Origin: JAAXHB01 sp965214945
GTDB lineage: Bacteria; Actinomycetota; Acidimicrobiia; Acidimicrobiales; Aldehydirespiratoraceae
NCBI GenBank assembly: GCA_965214945.1
Contig: OZ244029.1
Location: 1,860,001 to 1,924,000, forward strand
Reading direction: 5' to 3'
Length of the DNA: 64,000 nucleotides
Part shown: piece by piece, positions 17,112 through 24,935 of the stretch
How positions within the stretch are numbered: the stretch's first letter is position 1
How the letters are laid out: every line of letters begins with the position of its first letter
Position numbers and translations under genes: made by a program
The notes under the pieces: model-generated
Databases searched by the model: none
The model's input: the letters and a program-made list of their open reading frames with translations, nothing else
What the model was told of the DNA's origin: nothing

Positions 17112-17996
17112 TCAGAACCGGCCTAGAGCCCTTAGAAGCTCAAGGGCTTGCGCCCCCAGGTCGGGCGGCTCGGGCCCCATGGGCAGACGGCAAGGCCCCG
17201 CCGGCAGGCCCATTAGCCGCATGATGCATTTCGTCGGCACAGGGTTGGGTGCCGCGTCGCTGGTCTCGAAGGCGTAAGAGCTGAGCAGACCGCGGTTGAC
17301 GGCCGCGGCGGCCTTGACGTCGCCCCGCTCGAAGGCGTCGAACATCGCCGCGATCTCTCGGCTCGCCCAGTGCGTGGCCACACCGATCGTGCCGACCGCG
17401 CCGATCGCCATCAACGGCAGCGTCAGCGAGTCGTCGCCGGAGTACACCTCGAACTCGTCGGGTGCCATGCTCAGCAGCCTGGCGGTTTCGTCCGGGCGGC
17501 CAGCGGCGTCTTTGAGGGCCACGATGTTGGGCACCTCATGCGCGAGCGCGGCAATCGTCTCGGTGGCCACCTTGCGTCCTGTGCGAACCGGGATGTCGTA
17601 GATGATCACAGGCAGCCCGGTAGCTTCCGCGCAAGCTCTGAAGTGCATGTCGAGACCGGCCTGGGAGGGGCGGTTGTAGTAACCGGCGACGTGGAGAACA
17701 GCCGAGGCGCCCGCACGCGTGACACGCTCGGTCAGATCGATGGCGGCGCGCGTGTCGTTGCTGCCAGCGCCAGCCACCACCGGAACGTCCACCTCCGAGG
17801 CGACGGCGGCCACCAGGTCAGCCTGCTCCTGGTGCGTGAGCGTGGTGCTCTCGCCGGTGGTGCCGGCCACCACCAAGCCCTCGTTGCCGTTGTCTACAAG
17901 CCATCTGGCGAGGCGCTGAGCGCCGTCCAGGTCGATGGCGCCATCTGGGTGGAACGGCGTGATCATCGCTGTAAGAACCCGCCCGAATCTCGCCAT
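17112..17996 (-). CDS. dapA: 4-hydroxy-tetrahydrodipicolinate synthase
   Basis: 294 residues. The TIM barrel shows GTTGES (45-50), Y107 in GYYNRPSQ, YDIPVRTG (133-140) and the Schiff-base lysine K162 (NIVALKDAAG). DapA condenses pyruvate with aspartate semialdehyde, the first step committed to diaminopimelate. A strong AGGAGGAA lies about 8 bp before the ATG. It is 26 bp from rnj and 31 bp from the SURF1 gene. NAL/KDG-aldolase relatives are unlikely given dapB two genes upstream. Confidence 0.95.
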   Translation of the reverse strand: MARFGRVLTAMITPFHPDGAIDLDGAQRLARWLVDNGNEGLVVAGTTGESTTLTHQEQADLVAAVASEVDVPVVAGAGSNDTRAAIDLTERVTRAGASAVLHVAGYYNRPSQAGLDMHFRACAEATGLPVIIYDIPVRTGRKVATETIAALAHEVPNIVALKDAAGRPDETARLLSMAPDEFEVYSGDDSLTLPLMAIGAVGTIGVATHWASREIAAMFDAFERGDVKAAAAVNRGLLSSYAFETSDAAPNPVPTKCIMRLMGLPAGPCRLPMGPEPPDLGAQALELLRALGRF

Positions 17997-18026
17997 GAGC
18001 TGGTTCCTCCTGTCGTCTTCGGCTGT

Positions 18027-18803
18027 TCACCTTAGTTGAGCGACCCGCCCGACGCGGATAGCCCGACGCAGTATCAGCGCGTAAACCACGGCCGCGCCGG
18101 CCGCGAAGAAGAACCACTGGAACGCGTACGACAGATGCGGGCCGTCACTGAGGTCGGGAGCTCCAACAGGCACTGGCAAGTCGCTCTGAGGAGGCACCTG
18201 ATCCGTCAGCCGCATCCACATGCCGATCACGTCGATCCCGGTAACCTCCTCAAAACGCTTCAGGTCCACACGCGACAGCTCCGGAGCGTCGCCTGCGGAG
18301 AGGCGCCCGACCTTTGCCCCCGGCTGCGACGCGAAGGCGAGACCGGTCACCGCGACCGTCCCTGCCGGAGGATCCGTGGTACGGGTATCAACCCCGGCGA
18401 GGGTGCGCCGCGGCACCCAGCCCCGCACCACGACCGCTACGCGTCCGTCGGCGAGCTCCAGGGGCGTGGCCAGCCAGGAGCCCGGCTGGCTCTGGTAGCT
18501 GCGGTGCCCGATCAGCACCTCAGCGTCGGCGATGTACACACCGGAGGCAGTCACCGCCGAATAATCGTCCAGAAGCCCCGGCAAACCGCTCTGAGCTGAC
18601 CCCGCAGTCGTCCCCGCGGCGGGCAAATCGACGGCGGCGAGGTCTACCGGCGCGCGGCCCATGACGGCCCGGATCTCGGTATTGGCGGCCTGTCGCTGTC
18701 CTAAGCGGTCGAGCTGCCAGAATCCCAACCCGATCATCACCGCAGTTGCCACCGCGGCGAACGCGTGCGATGCGATCCATCGGGGCGACCACAGCGGCCC
18801 CAC
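18027..18803 (-). CDS. SURF1-family cytochrome oxidase assembly protein
   Basis: 258 residues with the SURF1 layout: an N-terminal membrane helix (about 12-30) ending GFWQLDRLGQRQAAN, a periplasmic-side domain with VYIADAEVLIGHRSYQSQPGSWLATPLEL and VVRGWVPRR, and a C-terminal membrane helix (FQWFFFAAGAAVVYALILRR). SURF1/Shy1 proteins help insert heme a into cytochrome c oxidase. No oxidase genes are nearby; it sits between dapB and dapA, 8 bp from the dapB stop. Confidence 0.88.
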   Translation of the reverse strand: MGPLWSPRWIASHAFAAVATAVMIGLGFWQLDRLGQRQAANTEIRAVMGRAPVDLAAVDLPAAGTTAGSAQSGLPGLLDDYSAVTASGVYIADAEVLIGHRSYQSQPGSWLATPLELADGRVAVVVRGWVPRRTLAGVDTRTTDPPAGTVAVTGLAFASQPGAKVGRLSAGDAPELSRVDLKRFEEVTGIDVIGMWMRLTDQVPPQSDLPVPVGAPDLSDGPHLSYAFQWFFFAAGAAVVYALILRRAIRVGRVAQLR

Positions 18804-18811
18804 GGTCGCTC

Positions 18812-19543
18812 TCAGATGCCTAGCGCTTCGTCGAGCCCTAGCGTCACTCCCGGCGTGAGGTCGACCACGTGTTTCACCGCCAGCAGTACGCCGGGCATAA
18901 ACGACGACCGGTCTAGCGAGTCGTGTCGGATTGTGAGGGTCTCGCCGACGCCCCCTAGAAGCACCTGCTGATGGGCGACAAGGCCCCGCAGACGCACCGA
19001 GTGAACCGGAATGCCACCAGCACCGCGCCCGCCCCGCGCGCCGGGCAGCGTCTCGCTGACGGTCGGGTCGGGTGCCCAGTCCTGCGAAGCAACTGCCATC
19101 GCCTCCACTGTGGTTAGCGCCGTGCCCGACGGGGCGTCGACCTTGGCGTTGTGGTGGAGTTCTATCACCTCAGCGGTGTCGAAGTGCGGCGCCGCCATTG
19201 CCGCGAAGCGGGTCATCAGCACCGCGCCGATAGCAAAATTCGGCGCGATCAAGCAGTGGCTCTCCGCAAAACTGGCCCGCAGGTCGGCCACATCGCGGCT
19301 GTCGAGACCGGAGGTGCCCACCACGGCGTGGATCCCGCCCCGGGCCACGGCCGGGAGGTTCTCTCGGGCTGCAGCAGCGTTCGTGAAGTCCACCACCACC
19401 TCAGCGTCAGCGGCCGAGAAGTCGCCCACCGAGCCAGACGACCCAATGGAAGCGACCAGCTCGAACTCGGGGTCGTCGTCGATGGCGCGGCAGGTCGCGG
19501 TGCCCATTCGGCCCGCTGCGCCGCAGACGCCGACCCTGATCAT
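18812..19543 (-). CDS. dapB: 4-hydroxy-tetrahydrodipicolinate reductase
   Basis: 243 residues from the ATG at 19543. This start places the Rossmann motif MIRVGVCGAAGRMG at the N-terminus and lies one base after the pnp stop; the upstream open frame is an alanine-rich antisense-like shadow of pnp. It contains VVGTSGL, APNFAIGAVL, and the catalytic/substrate segment ELHHNAKVDAPSGTA. DapB reduces the DapA product with NAD(P)H. Its tail ends directly before the SURF1 gene. Confidence 0.94.
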   Translation of the reverse strand: MIRVGVCGAAGRMGTATCRAIDDDPEFELVASIGSSGSVGDFSAADAEVVVDFTNAAAARENLPAVARGGIHAVVGTSGLDSRDVADLRASFAESHCLIAPNFAIGAVLMTRFAAMAAPHFDTAEVIELHHNAKVDAPSGTALTTVEAMAVASQDWAPDPTVSETLPGARGGRGAGGIPVHSVRLRGLVAHQQVLLGGVGETLTIRHDSLDRSSFMPGVLLAVKHVVDLTPGVTLGLDEALGI

Positions 19544-19544
19544 G

Positions 19545-22097
19545 TCAGCGGCGCCCGCCGCGGCCGCGGCGGCCGCCGCGTCGCCGTCTGGAGCGGGGGC
19601 GGCCGCGGCGGTGCCGAGGATCGGGGCCGAGGTCGCCGAACTCCTTCTCGAGCTGCGAATCGAACGCATCGTCAAACGACACTCTGCGGCTCTTGGCAGC
19701 GCGCTGCGGTTGGGGGCGAGACGGTTCCGACACGCGGCGTCCGCCGCCGGGGCGCAAGCCTTGGCCGTCGACTGCGGGGCGCGCCGCGGCCTGTGAGTGC
19801 TGCGGCGCCTGCGGCGCGCCGCGGCCTCCACCGGCCCGAGGGCTTCCACCGGCCCCGCCGCGGCCGCCTCGAGGCGGCCGCGGCGTCTGCGCGCCCGCGC
19901 TGCGGCCAGCTGCGACGTTCAGATCGGCGCCGGAGCCTTTGGGCAGCAGCGAGATCTTGCCGTTGGGGTCGACGTCCTCCACCATCACCTCGATTTCGTC
20001 GCCGAGCTGAAACACGTCCTCAACGCGGTCGATGCGGCGGCCTCCGCCGATCTTGGAGATGTGAAGCAGGCCGTCGCGGCCGGGCAGTATGTTGACGAAC
20101 GCCCCGAACTTGGTGATATTCACCACGCGGCCCTTGTAAGACGCCCCAATGTCGGCGCTGGGCGGGTCGAGGATCAGCCTGATCTGGCGCTCCGCTTCGG
20201 TCACCGCAGCCAGATCTGGCGACGCGATCGCCACAATGCCGACATCACCGTCGTCGTCGACGCTGATGTCGGCACCGGTGTCTGCTTGGATCGAGTTGAT
20301 CACCTTGCCCTTGGGTCCGATGACCTCGCCGATTTTGTCCACTGGGATTTCGAAGGTGACGATCTTGGGGGCGTTGTCCCGCACCTCGGGCCGAGGCTCG
20401 ACGATGGCCTCGGCCATCACGTCGAGGATGTCGAGGCGAGCCTCGCGGGCCTGGTGAAGTGCTGCGGCGAGCACCGATGCCGGGATCCCTGAGATCTTCG
20501 TGTCGAGTTGCAGCGCGGTTATAAAATCAGTCGTTCCGGCCACCTTGAAGTCCATGTCGCCGAAGGCGTCCTCAGCTCCAAGGATGTCCGTGAGCGTCAC
20601 CCAGGCGCCCTCGGAGTGCACCAGGCCCATCGCGACTCCGGCGACCGGAGCCTTGATGGGTACGCCAGCGTCCATCAGCGACAGCGACGACCCGCACACC
20701 GACGCCATCGAACTCGAACCGTTCGAGGCGAGTACCTCAGACACAGCGCGGATCGTGTAAGGCCATTCCTCGTACTTCGGCACCACTGGGAACAGAGCCC
20801 GCTCCGCCAGCGCACCGTGGCCGATCTCGCGCCGCTTCGGGCCGCGCATGAACCCCGCCTCGCCTGTGCAGAACGGGGGGAAGTTGTAGTGGTGGAAGTA
20901 CCGCTTCTTTTCGGTTGGCGACAGATCATCGATCAGCAGTCCGCTGCGGGCCAGCCCCAAGGTTGTGATGTTCAGTACCTGCGTCTCACCGCGCTGGAAC
21001 AGCCCCGATCCGTGAGCCGTCGGGAGCACCCCCACCCGGCTGAGCAGCGGGCGAAGCTGATCCGCGCGACGCCCGTCGATGCGGACCCCCTCAGTGACAA
21101 TTCGCCTGCGCACTACTTCTTTGGTTACCGCGCGTATGGCGTTGCGCACCTGTCGGGCGGTGTCCGCATCGTCGCCGAACTCCTCGACGAGGTCCACCGC
21201 GACTGAAGCCGACAAATCGGACTCTGCGGTCTGGCGCTGAGCCTTGTCTGCGATCCTCTGCGTGGCGACGATTCGCTCCAGGGCCGTTGACCGCACCTGC
21301 TCCAGCATCTCTTTGGTGTAGTCCGCCACGAGAGATGGTCGCATCTTCTCGGCCGGGCCGACCGAGTCGATGACGCGTTGTTGGAAGTCGATCGCCTCGC
21401 GTATCCAGGTCTTGCACACCTCGAGGCCGCCTGCCAGCACATCCTCGTTCACCTTGGGAGTGCCGGTCTCGTACAGCTCCCAGGTTGAAGGCGTTCCCGC
21501 GGCCTCGACCATCATCACGGCCACGTCATCGTCTGCCAGTCGGCCAGCTACCACCATCTCGAACGCAGAGGAAGCGCTCTCGGAATACGTCGGGAACGGA
21601 ACCCATCTCCCCTCTGACGACCAGGCCAGCTTCACCGCGCCTATCGGCCCATCGAAGGGGATGGGAGACAGGCACAACGCCAGCGAGGCGGCGTTCAGAG
21701 CCGCGATGTCATACGGGTTCGTCTGATCGGCGCCGAGCACCGTGACCACGATGTGCACCTCGTTGCGCATGCCGTTCGGGAACGACGGCCGGAGCGGACG
21801 GTCAATCAGCCGACACGTGAGGATCGCCTGCTCGCCGGCGCGGGCCTCTCTTCGGAAGAACGACCCGGGGATTCTCCCGGCGGCGTACATCCGCTCCTCT
21901 ACGTCCACTGTGAGAGGGAAGAAATCGGCGCCGGCCCGAGGCGAGCGGGAGCCAGTGGCTGTGACCAGCACGACCGTGTCGCCGATCTGCGCGGTGACGG
22001 CGCCCCCGGCTTGCGGGGCTAGCAGGCCCGTCTCGAATGTGACGTCCTTTCCTTCAGCGCGCGAGAACGCGCCGGTTATTGATACGGCTTCAGCCAT
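19545..22097 (-). CDS. pnp: Polyribonucleotide nucleotidyltransferase with RG-rich tail
   Basis: 850 residues: two RNase PH domains, then KH (IGEVIGPKGKVINSIQ) and S1 (GASYKGRVVNITKFGAFVNILPGRDGLLHIS). PNPase degrades RNA 3'-5' by phosphorolysis and acts in the degradosome. About 110 residues beyond the S1 domain form a Gly/Arg/Pro-rich tail (RGGRGGAGG and a final RRRRGG stretch), which makes it longer than the E. coli enzyme (~711). The tail might bind RNA or RNase partners; that is inference. It is downstream of rpsO, the widely conserved order. Confidence 0.95.
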   Translation of the reverse strand: MAEAVSITGAFSRAEGKDVTFETGLLAPQAGGAVTAQIGDTVVLVTATGSRSPRAGADFFPLTVDVEERMYAAGRIPGSFFRREARAGEQAILTCRLIDRPLRPSFPNGMRNEVHIVVTVLGADQTNPYDIAALNAASLALCLSPIPFDGPIGAVKLAWSSEGRWVPFPTYSESASSAFEMVVAGRLADDDVAVMMVEAAGTPSTWELYETGTPKVNEDVLAGGLEVCKTWIREAIDFQQRVIDSVGPAEKMRPSLVADYTKEMLEQVRSTALERIVATQRIADKAQRQTAESDLSASVAVDLVEEFGDDADTARQVRNAIRAVTKEVVRRRIVTEGVRIDGRRADQLRPLLSRVGVLPTAHGSGLFQRGETQVLNITTLGLARSGLLIDDLSPTEKKRYFHHYNFPPFCTGEAGFMRGPKRREIGHGALAERALFPVVPKYEEWPYTIRAVSEVLASNGSSSMASVCGSSLSLMDAGVPIKAPVAGVAMGLVHSEGAWVTLTDILGAEDAFGDMDFKVAGTTDFITALQLDTKISGIPASVLAAALHQAREARLDILDVMAEAIVEPRPEVRDNAPKIVTFEIPVDKIGEVIGPKGKVINSIQADTGADISVDDDGDVGIVAIASPDLAAVTEAERQIRLILDPPSADIGASYKGRVVNITKFGAFVNILPGRDGLLHISKIGGGRRIDRVEDVFQLGDEIEVMVEDVDPNGKISLLPKGSGADLNVAAGRSAGAQTPRPPRGGRGGAGGSPRAGGGRGAPQAPQHSQAAARPAVDGQGLRPGGGRRVSEPSRPQPQRAAKSRRVSFDDAFDSQLEKEFGDLGPDPRHRRGRPRSRRRRGGRRGRGGRR

Positions 22098-22160
22098 GGT
22101 CTCTTCAGCTCCTTGGCCCTGCTCGTCAGGGCCGATCGCGGTGAGACCTCGCCGGTTCCC

Positions 22161-22201
22161 AGTCGTATCGGCCCCTCGTGGTAGCTGAGGCCGATGCGAC
22201 T
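22161..22201 (-). promoter_or_regulatory. rpsO-pnp intercistronic hairpin
   Basis: The arms at 22161-22173 and 22189-22201 pair over 12 of 13 positions, with a 15-nt loop. The hairpin sits 64 bp before the pnp start. By analogy with E. coli, where RNase III cleaves a stem in this spacer for pnp autocontrol, this may be a processing or regulatory stem. Only the pairing is seen; the function is inference. Confidence 0.5.
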
Positions 22202-22259
22202 AGTACCGGAGCGGTCACTCCGTGAACGTTTTGTTGTGGGTTTGTCGCTGGGTTTGTCG

Positions 22260-22283
22260 CCGGCCGACTTCGCGCACGGCCGG
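22260..22283 (-). terminator. Possible rpsO terminator or attenuator hairpin
   Basis: CCGGCCG (22260-22266) and CGGCCGG (22277-22283) form a 7-bp stem, 38 bp past the rpsO stop. No U-tract follows, so it could be a stabilising 3' hairpin rather than a terminator. Just beyond it tgggtttgtcgc is repeated in tandem (22237-22260). Confidence 0.35.
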
Positions 22284-22321
22284 ATTGCCGCAGCCTCGCG
22301 AGAAGGCCGCAGCTATGTGCT

Positions 22322-22618
22322 TCAGCGTCGCAGACCTAGATGGGCTATCACGGCCCGATAGCGCTCGACGTCGTTTTTCTTGACGTAATCAAGAAGCCGC
22401 CGGCGCTGACCCACGAGCATAAGCAGACCTCGCCGACTGTGATGATCCTTGCTGTGGACCCTCAGGTGATCGGTGAGATGTCGGATGCGGGCGGAAAGCA
22501 ATGCGATCTGTACCTCCGGGGACCCTGTGTTGCCTTCGGCGAGGCCGAAGGCCTCGGTCATCGAAGCGATCGTCTCGGACTTGTTAGGGAGGTTGGTCGG
22601 CGGGCGGTTGGTCGCCAT
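22322..22618 (-). CDS. rpsO: 30S ribosomal protein uS15
   Basis: 98 residues, slightly longer than the usual 88-89 because of an N-terminal extension (MATNRPPTNLPNKSET). The core is canonical: NTGSPEVQIALLSARIRHLTDHL, the DHHSRRGLLMLVGQRRRLLDY block, and a C-terminal IAHLGLRR. uS15 binds 16S rRNA helices 20-22 in early 30S assembly. It is followed by pnp as in most bacteria. Confidence 0.97.
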   Translation of the reverse strand: MATNRPPTNLPNKSETIASMTEAFGLAEGNTGSPEVQIALLSARIRHLTDHLRVHSKDHHSRRGLLMLVGQRRRLLDYVKKNDVERYRAVIAHLGLRR

Positions 22619-22691
22619 GTTATCTCCGGTCAGCGATTCTGAACATGCCGCGGCTGCCCGCGGCGTTTCGAGCTGCAGCCCTCAGGCTGCG

Positions 22692-23963
22692 TCATGGTGG
22701 CCCGCCGTGCGGCGGACGCCCAAGGCTAACGGCATCCCTGAACGATGCGCCCCGCTCGATGAGCATTCGGTAGCGCATCACGTCACGCGGCCGGTTGAAG
22801 CCCAGCACGCCCACGAGCTTGTCGTCTCGACCGTAAAGCGCTGCAAAGCGCCGCTCGTGCACCGAGCCGGTCACGACGGCCACCTCGTCGTCGGGACGAA
22901 CTCGGCCGGCGAGCTGGATCTTGCGGTCGTACTGGTCGCTCCAAAACCACGGGACCGGCGCGAAAGGGCCCGGTAGGTTGGTCTCGCCGCCAGGCGGCCG
23001 GGGCCGGGCCGCGGTGTCGCGGTGTGTCGCCAGCTCCTCCAGCAGCCGTCGCGCTGCGTGCTCCCCTTGCGACACGGCGTTGTCCCAGTGCTCCACTCGC
23101 ATCACCTCCCCAAAGAGCGGGTTCGGCCAGCGAGCCACGTCACCCGCGGCCGTCACCCGCTCGGCCGCCCTGCAAGTCTGGTCACAGACCACGCCATCGG
23201 ACACCTCCACCCCGGAGCCCTGCAGCCACTCGGTGTTCGGCGTCACGCCGATGCCGATCACGACCACATCGGCTTCCACTGAGGAGCCGTCGGACAGCCG
23301 CACCCGTTCCACACGCCGGCCGCCATCCACGCCGTCCACGCCCACCCCGGTGCGCACGTCCACGCCATGATCTCGGTGAACTGCAGCGCACACCGCGCCC
23401 ATGCGCGGCCCCAGCACGCGCTCCAGCGGGTTCGCCAAGGCTTCCACGACGGTCACCTCCAGACCGCGCCCCCGCGCCGTGGCGGCGACCTCAGCACCGA
23501 TGAAGCCGGCGCCCACCACCACAACCCTTGAGGGCTCAGATTCGAAATCGGCCCGCAAGCGCAGACAGTCGTCCAGCGACCGCAACACGTGCACGCCAGC
23601 GAGTCCCTCTGTGCCGGGCAGGGTTCTGCAGCGCGCGCCGGTGGCGATGATCATCCCGTCCACGTCGAGCGTGTCGCCGTCGTCGAGTTCGAGTCTCCTT
23701 GTGGCGAGGTCGAAAGCGACTGCGCGGCGCCCTAGCCGCAGATCGAGAGCAGCGTCGGCGAGCTTGTTGGCATCCGCCAGGATGACGCGGTCGGCCTCCC
23801 AGGCACCGGAAAGCACCTGCTTAGACAGCGGAGGACGGTCATAGGGCGGGCGGCGCTCATCGCCGATAAGGGTGACCGTCCCGTCGAACCCCTCACGCCG
23901 CAACGCCTGCGCAGCGCTCCATCCGGCTAGAGAAGCGCCTACGACCGTGACCGAGCGCTTCAC
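22692..23963 (-). CDS. FAD-dependent ferredoxin/rubredoxin-type reductase
   Basis: 423 residues. FAD-binding GxSLAGWSAAQALR at the N-terminus, PPYDRPPLSKQVL, an ATGxR-type segment (IIATGARCRTLPGTEG), a NAD-binding GAGFIGAEVAATARGRGLEVTVVE, and the second FAD contact AAGDVARWPNP. This is the class that passes electrons from NAD(P)H to small ferredoxins serving cytochrome P450 or oxygenases. The small ferredoxin gene 157 bp upstream fits as partner; no P450 is in the window. It starts with GTG. Confidence 0.9.
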   Translation of the reverse strand: MKRSVTVVGASLAGWSAAQALRREGFDGTVTLIGDERRPPYDRPPLSKQVLSGAWEADRVILADANKLADAALDLRLGRRAVAFDLATRRLELDDGDTLDVDGMIIATGARCRTLPGTEGLAGVHVLRSLDDCLRLRADFESEPSRVVVVGAGFIGAEVAATARGRGLEVTVVEALANPLERVLGPRMGAVCAAVHRDHGVDVRTGVGVDGVDGGRRVERVRLSDGSSVEADVVVIGIGVTPNTEWLQGSGVEVSDGVVCDQTCRAAERVTAAGDVARWPNPLFGEVMRVEHWDNAVSQGEHAARRLLEELATHRDTAARPRPPGGETNLPGPFAPVPWFWSDQYDRKIQLAGRVRPDDEVAVVTGSVHERRFAALYGRDDKLVGVLGFNRPRDVMRYRMLIERGASFRDAVSLGRPPHGGPP

Positions 23964-24120
23964 GCGCCTGACCGTGTCGGGCCGGAGCCGGCGGCCGCTA
24001 CGGGCCGCCTCACACGTTCATCCGGGCCTAGTCGGCCGAGCCGACTGCTGCCGTAATTGACAGGCACTGTCGCGCGGCTCAGCTCACGCGCTCGGGTAGG
24101 CCGCGGCCTTCAGGGCGGTG

Positions 24121-24309
24121 TCAGGCGACCGAGATGGCCTGTTTCGGGCAGCGTCGCACAGACTCCTCCACCCTGCCGCGGTCGGCTTCGCCGGGCGTCT
24201 CGTTGAGGATGTACAGGAAATCGTCGTCGCGCACCTCGAAGATGTCGGGCGCGATCTGCATGCACACGGCGTTGCTCTCGCACAAATCAAAGTCGACGAC
24301 TATGCGCAT
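24121..24309 (-). CDS. Small single-cluster ferredoxin (3Fe-4S type)
   Basis: 62 residues. Ligands C10 and C16 lie in C-ESN-AV-C and C54 in RRCPKQAI; the fourth ligand position is N13, as in the actinobacterial P450-type ferredoxins with CxxXxxC motifs. Acidic overall. It probably carries electrons from the adjacent flavoprotein reductase. AAGGAG lies about 11 bp upstream of the ATG. Its 5' flank contains a duplicated ttagctctgctcttg (24332-24361 area). Confidence 0.9.
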   Translation of the reverse strand: MRIVVDFDLCESNAVCMQIAPDIFEVRDDDFLYILNETPGEADRGRVEESVRRCPKQAISVA

Positions 24310-24439
24310 TGGAGTGCTCCTTAGCTCTGCTCTTGTGGGTTAGCTCTGCTCTTGGGTCTGCCGAATCCGCCCCGCGTTCGTCGGCCGGCGCGCCGCGGCG
24401 CAAAGCCACCGCTCGGTGCGCCACACTAGTCGGTTCGGG

Positions 24440-24814
24440 TCAAGCGAGCAGGCGCGCGAGGCGGTCTTTGGCTTTGACCTTTGCGAGCGGCCGCCCGATG
24501 ATCGCCCTGTCGCCGCGCACAAGCACCGGACGCTGCATCAGCCGCGGATAGCGCAGCAGCACCTCGACGACCGCGTCGGCGTCGCCAACATAGTCATCCG
24601 CGTCGAGTCCGAGCTTGCGGAACTGCGCGTCCTTGCGCACAAGGTTCTCGACGGGGTCTTCGAGCTTGGAGATCACGTCCCGCAGCGTCGCTTCGTCGGG
24701 CCGCTGCTGCATGTACCGCACCTCGGTAAACTCCACTCCGGCTTCGGTGGCGACCGCCACGGCGTTACGCGATGAGTGTCAATACGGATAGTGATAAATC
24801 GTCAGCTCTGGCAT
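24440..24814 (-). CDS. ArsC/Spx-family reductase with in-frame TGA at the catalytic Cys (candidate selenoprotein)
   Basis: 124 residues if the TGA at 24779-24781 is read as an amino acid (U12). The ATG at 24814 follows AAGGAAGG with 7-bp spacing. The start reads MPELTIYHYPY-U-HSSRNA, aligning with the ArsC motif H-x3-C-x3-R (H8, U12, R16; compare IYHNPACGTSRN in plasmid R773 ArsC). The rest is a typical ArsC-like thioredoxin fold: LEDPVENLVRKD, YPRLMQRPVLVRGDRAIIGRP. Family members use this Cys as nucleophile in arsenate or disulfide/persulfide chemistry. A hairpin with GGUC loop follows the UGA. Alternatives are a nonsense mutation or base error. It lies between an acyl-CoA synthetase and a ferredoxin gene. 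Confidence 0.75.
24747..24781 (-). promoter_or_regulatory. Putative bacterial SECIS element and UGA(Sec) codon
   Basis: On the minus strand the UGA (24781-24779) is followed after 18 nt by the 5-bp stem GUGGC/GCCAC closing a GGUC loop (24760-24747). The GGUC loop begins 23 nt after the UGA, within the range known for bacterial SECIS hairpins, and the E. coli fdhF element has the same AGGUCU-type apex. The lower stem is weak by eye. No selA, selB, selC or selD is in the window. Confidence 0.55.
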
Positions 24815-24935
24815 GATTACGCCTTCCTTTCAGATCTTTCAGGATCAAACCTCTCGGGCTCGCCCTCTTTTTGACTTGTCCTTCTCGAGGCCGCGCGGCT
24901 AGGCCCGGCACCGCGGCTGTCTGGTCAGTATCGCA

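Noticed and set aside
19544..19849. 102-residue N-terminal extension of DapB
   Set aside because: It lies over the PNPase tail, is Ala/Arg-rich, and the Rossmann motif begins at the ATG at 19543.
24440..24760. A 106-residue protein starting at the GTG at 24760
   Set aside because: That GTG lies inside the hairpin, has no ribosome binding site, and the protein would lack the ArsC active-site strand present in frame just upstream.
24779..24781. A frameshift explaining the split ArsC-like gene
   Set aside because: Both sides of the TGA are in the same frame with the expected spacing, so no frame change is needed.
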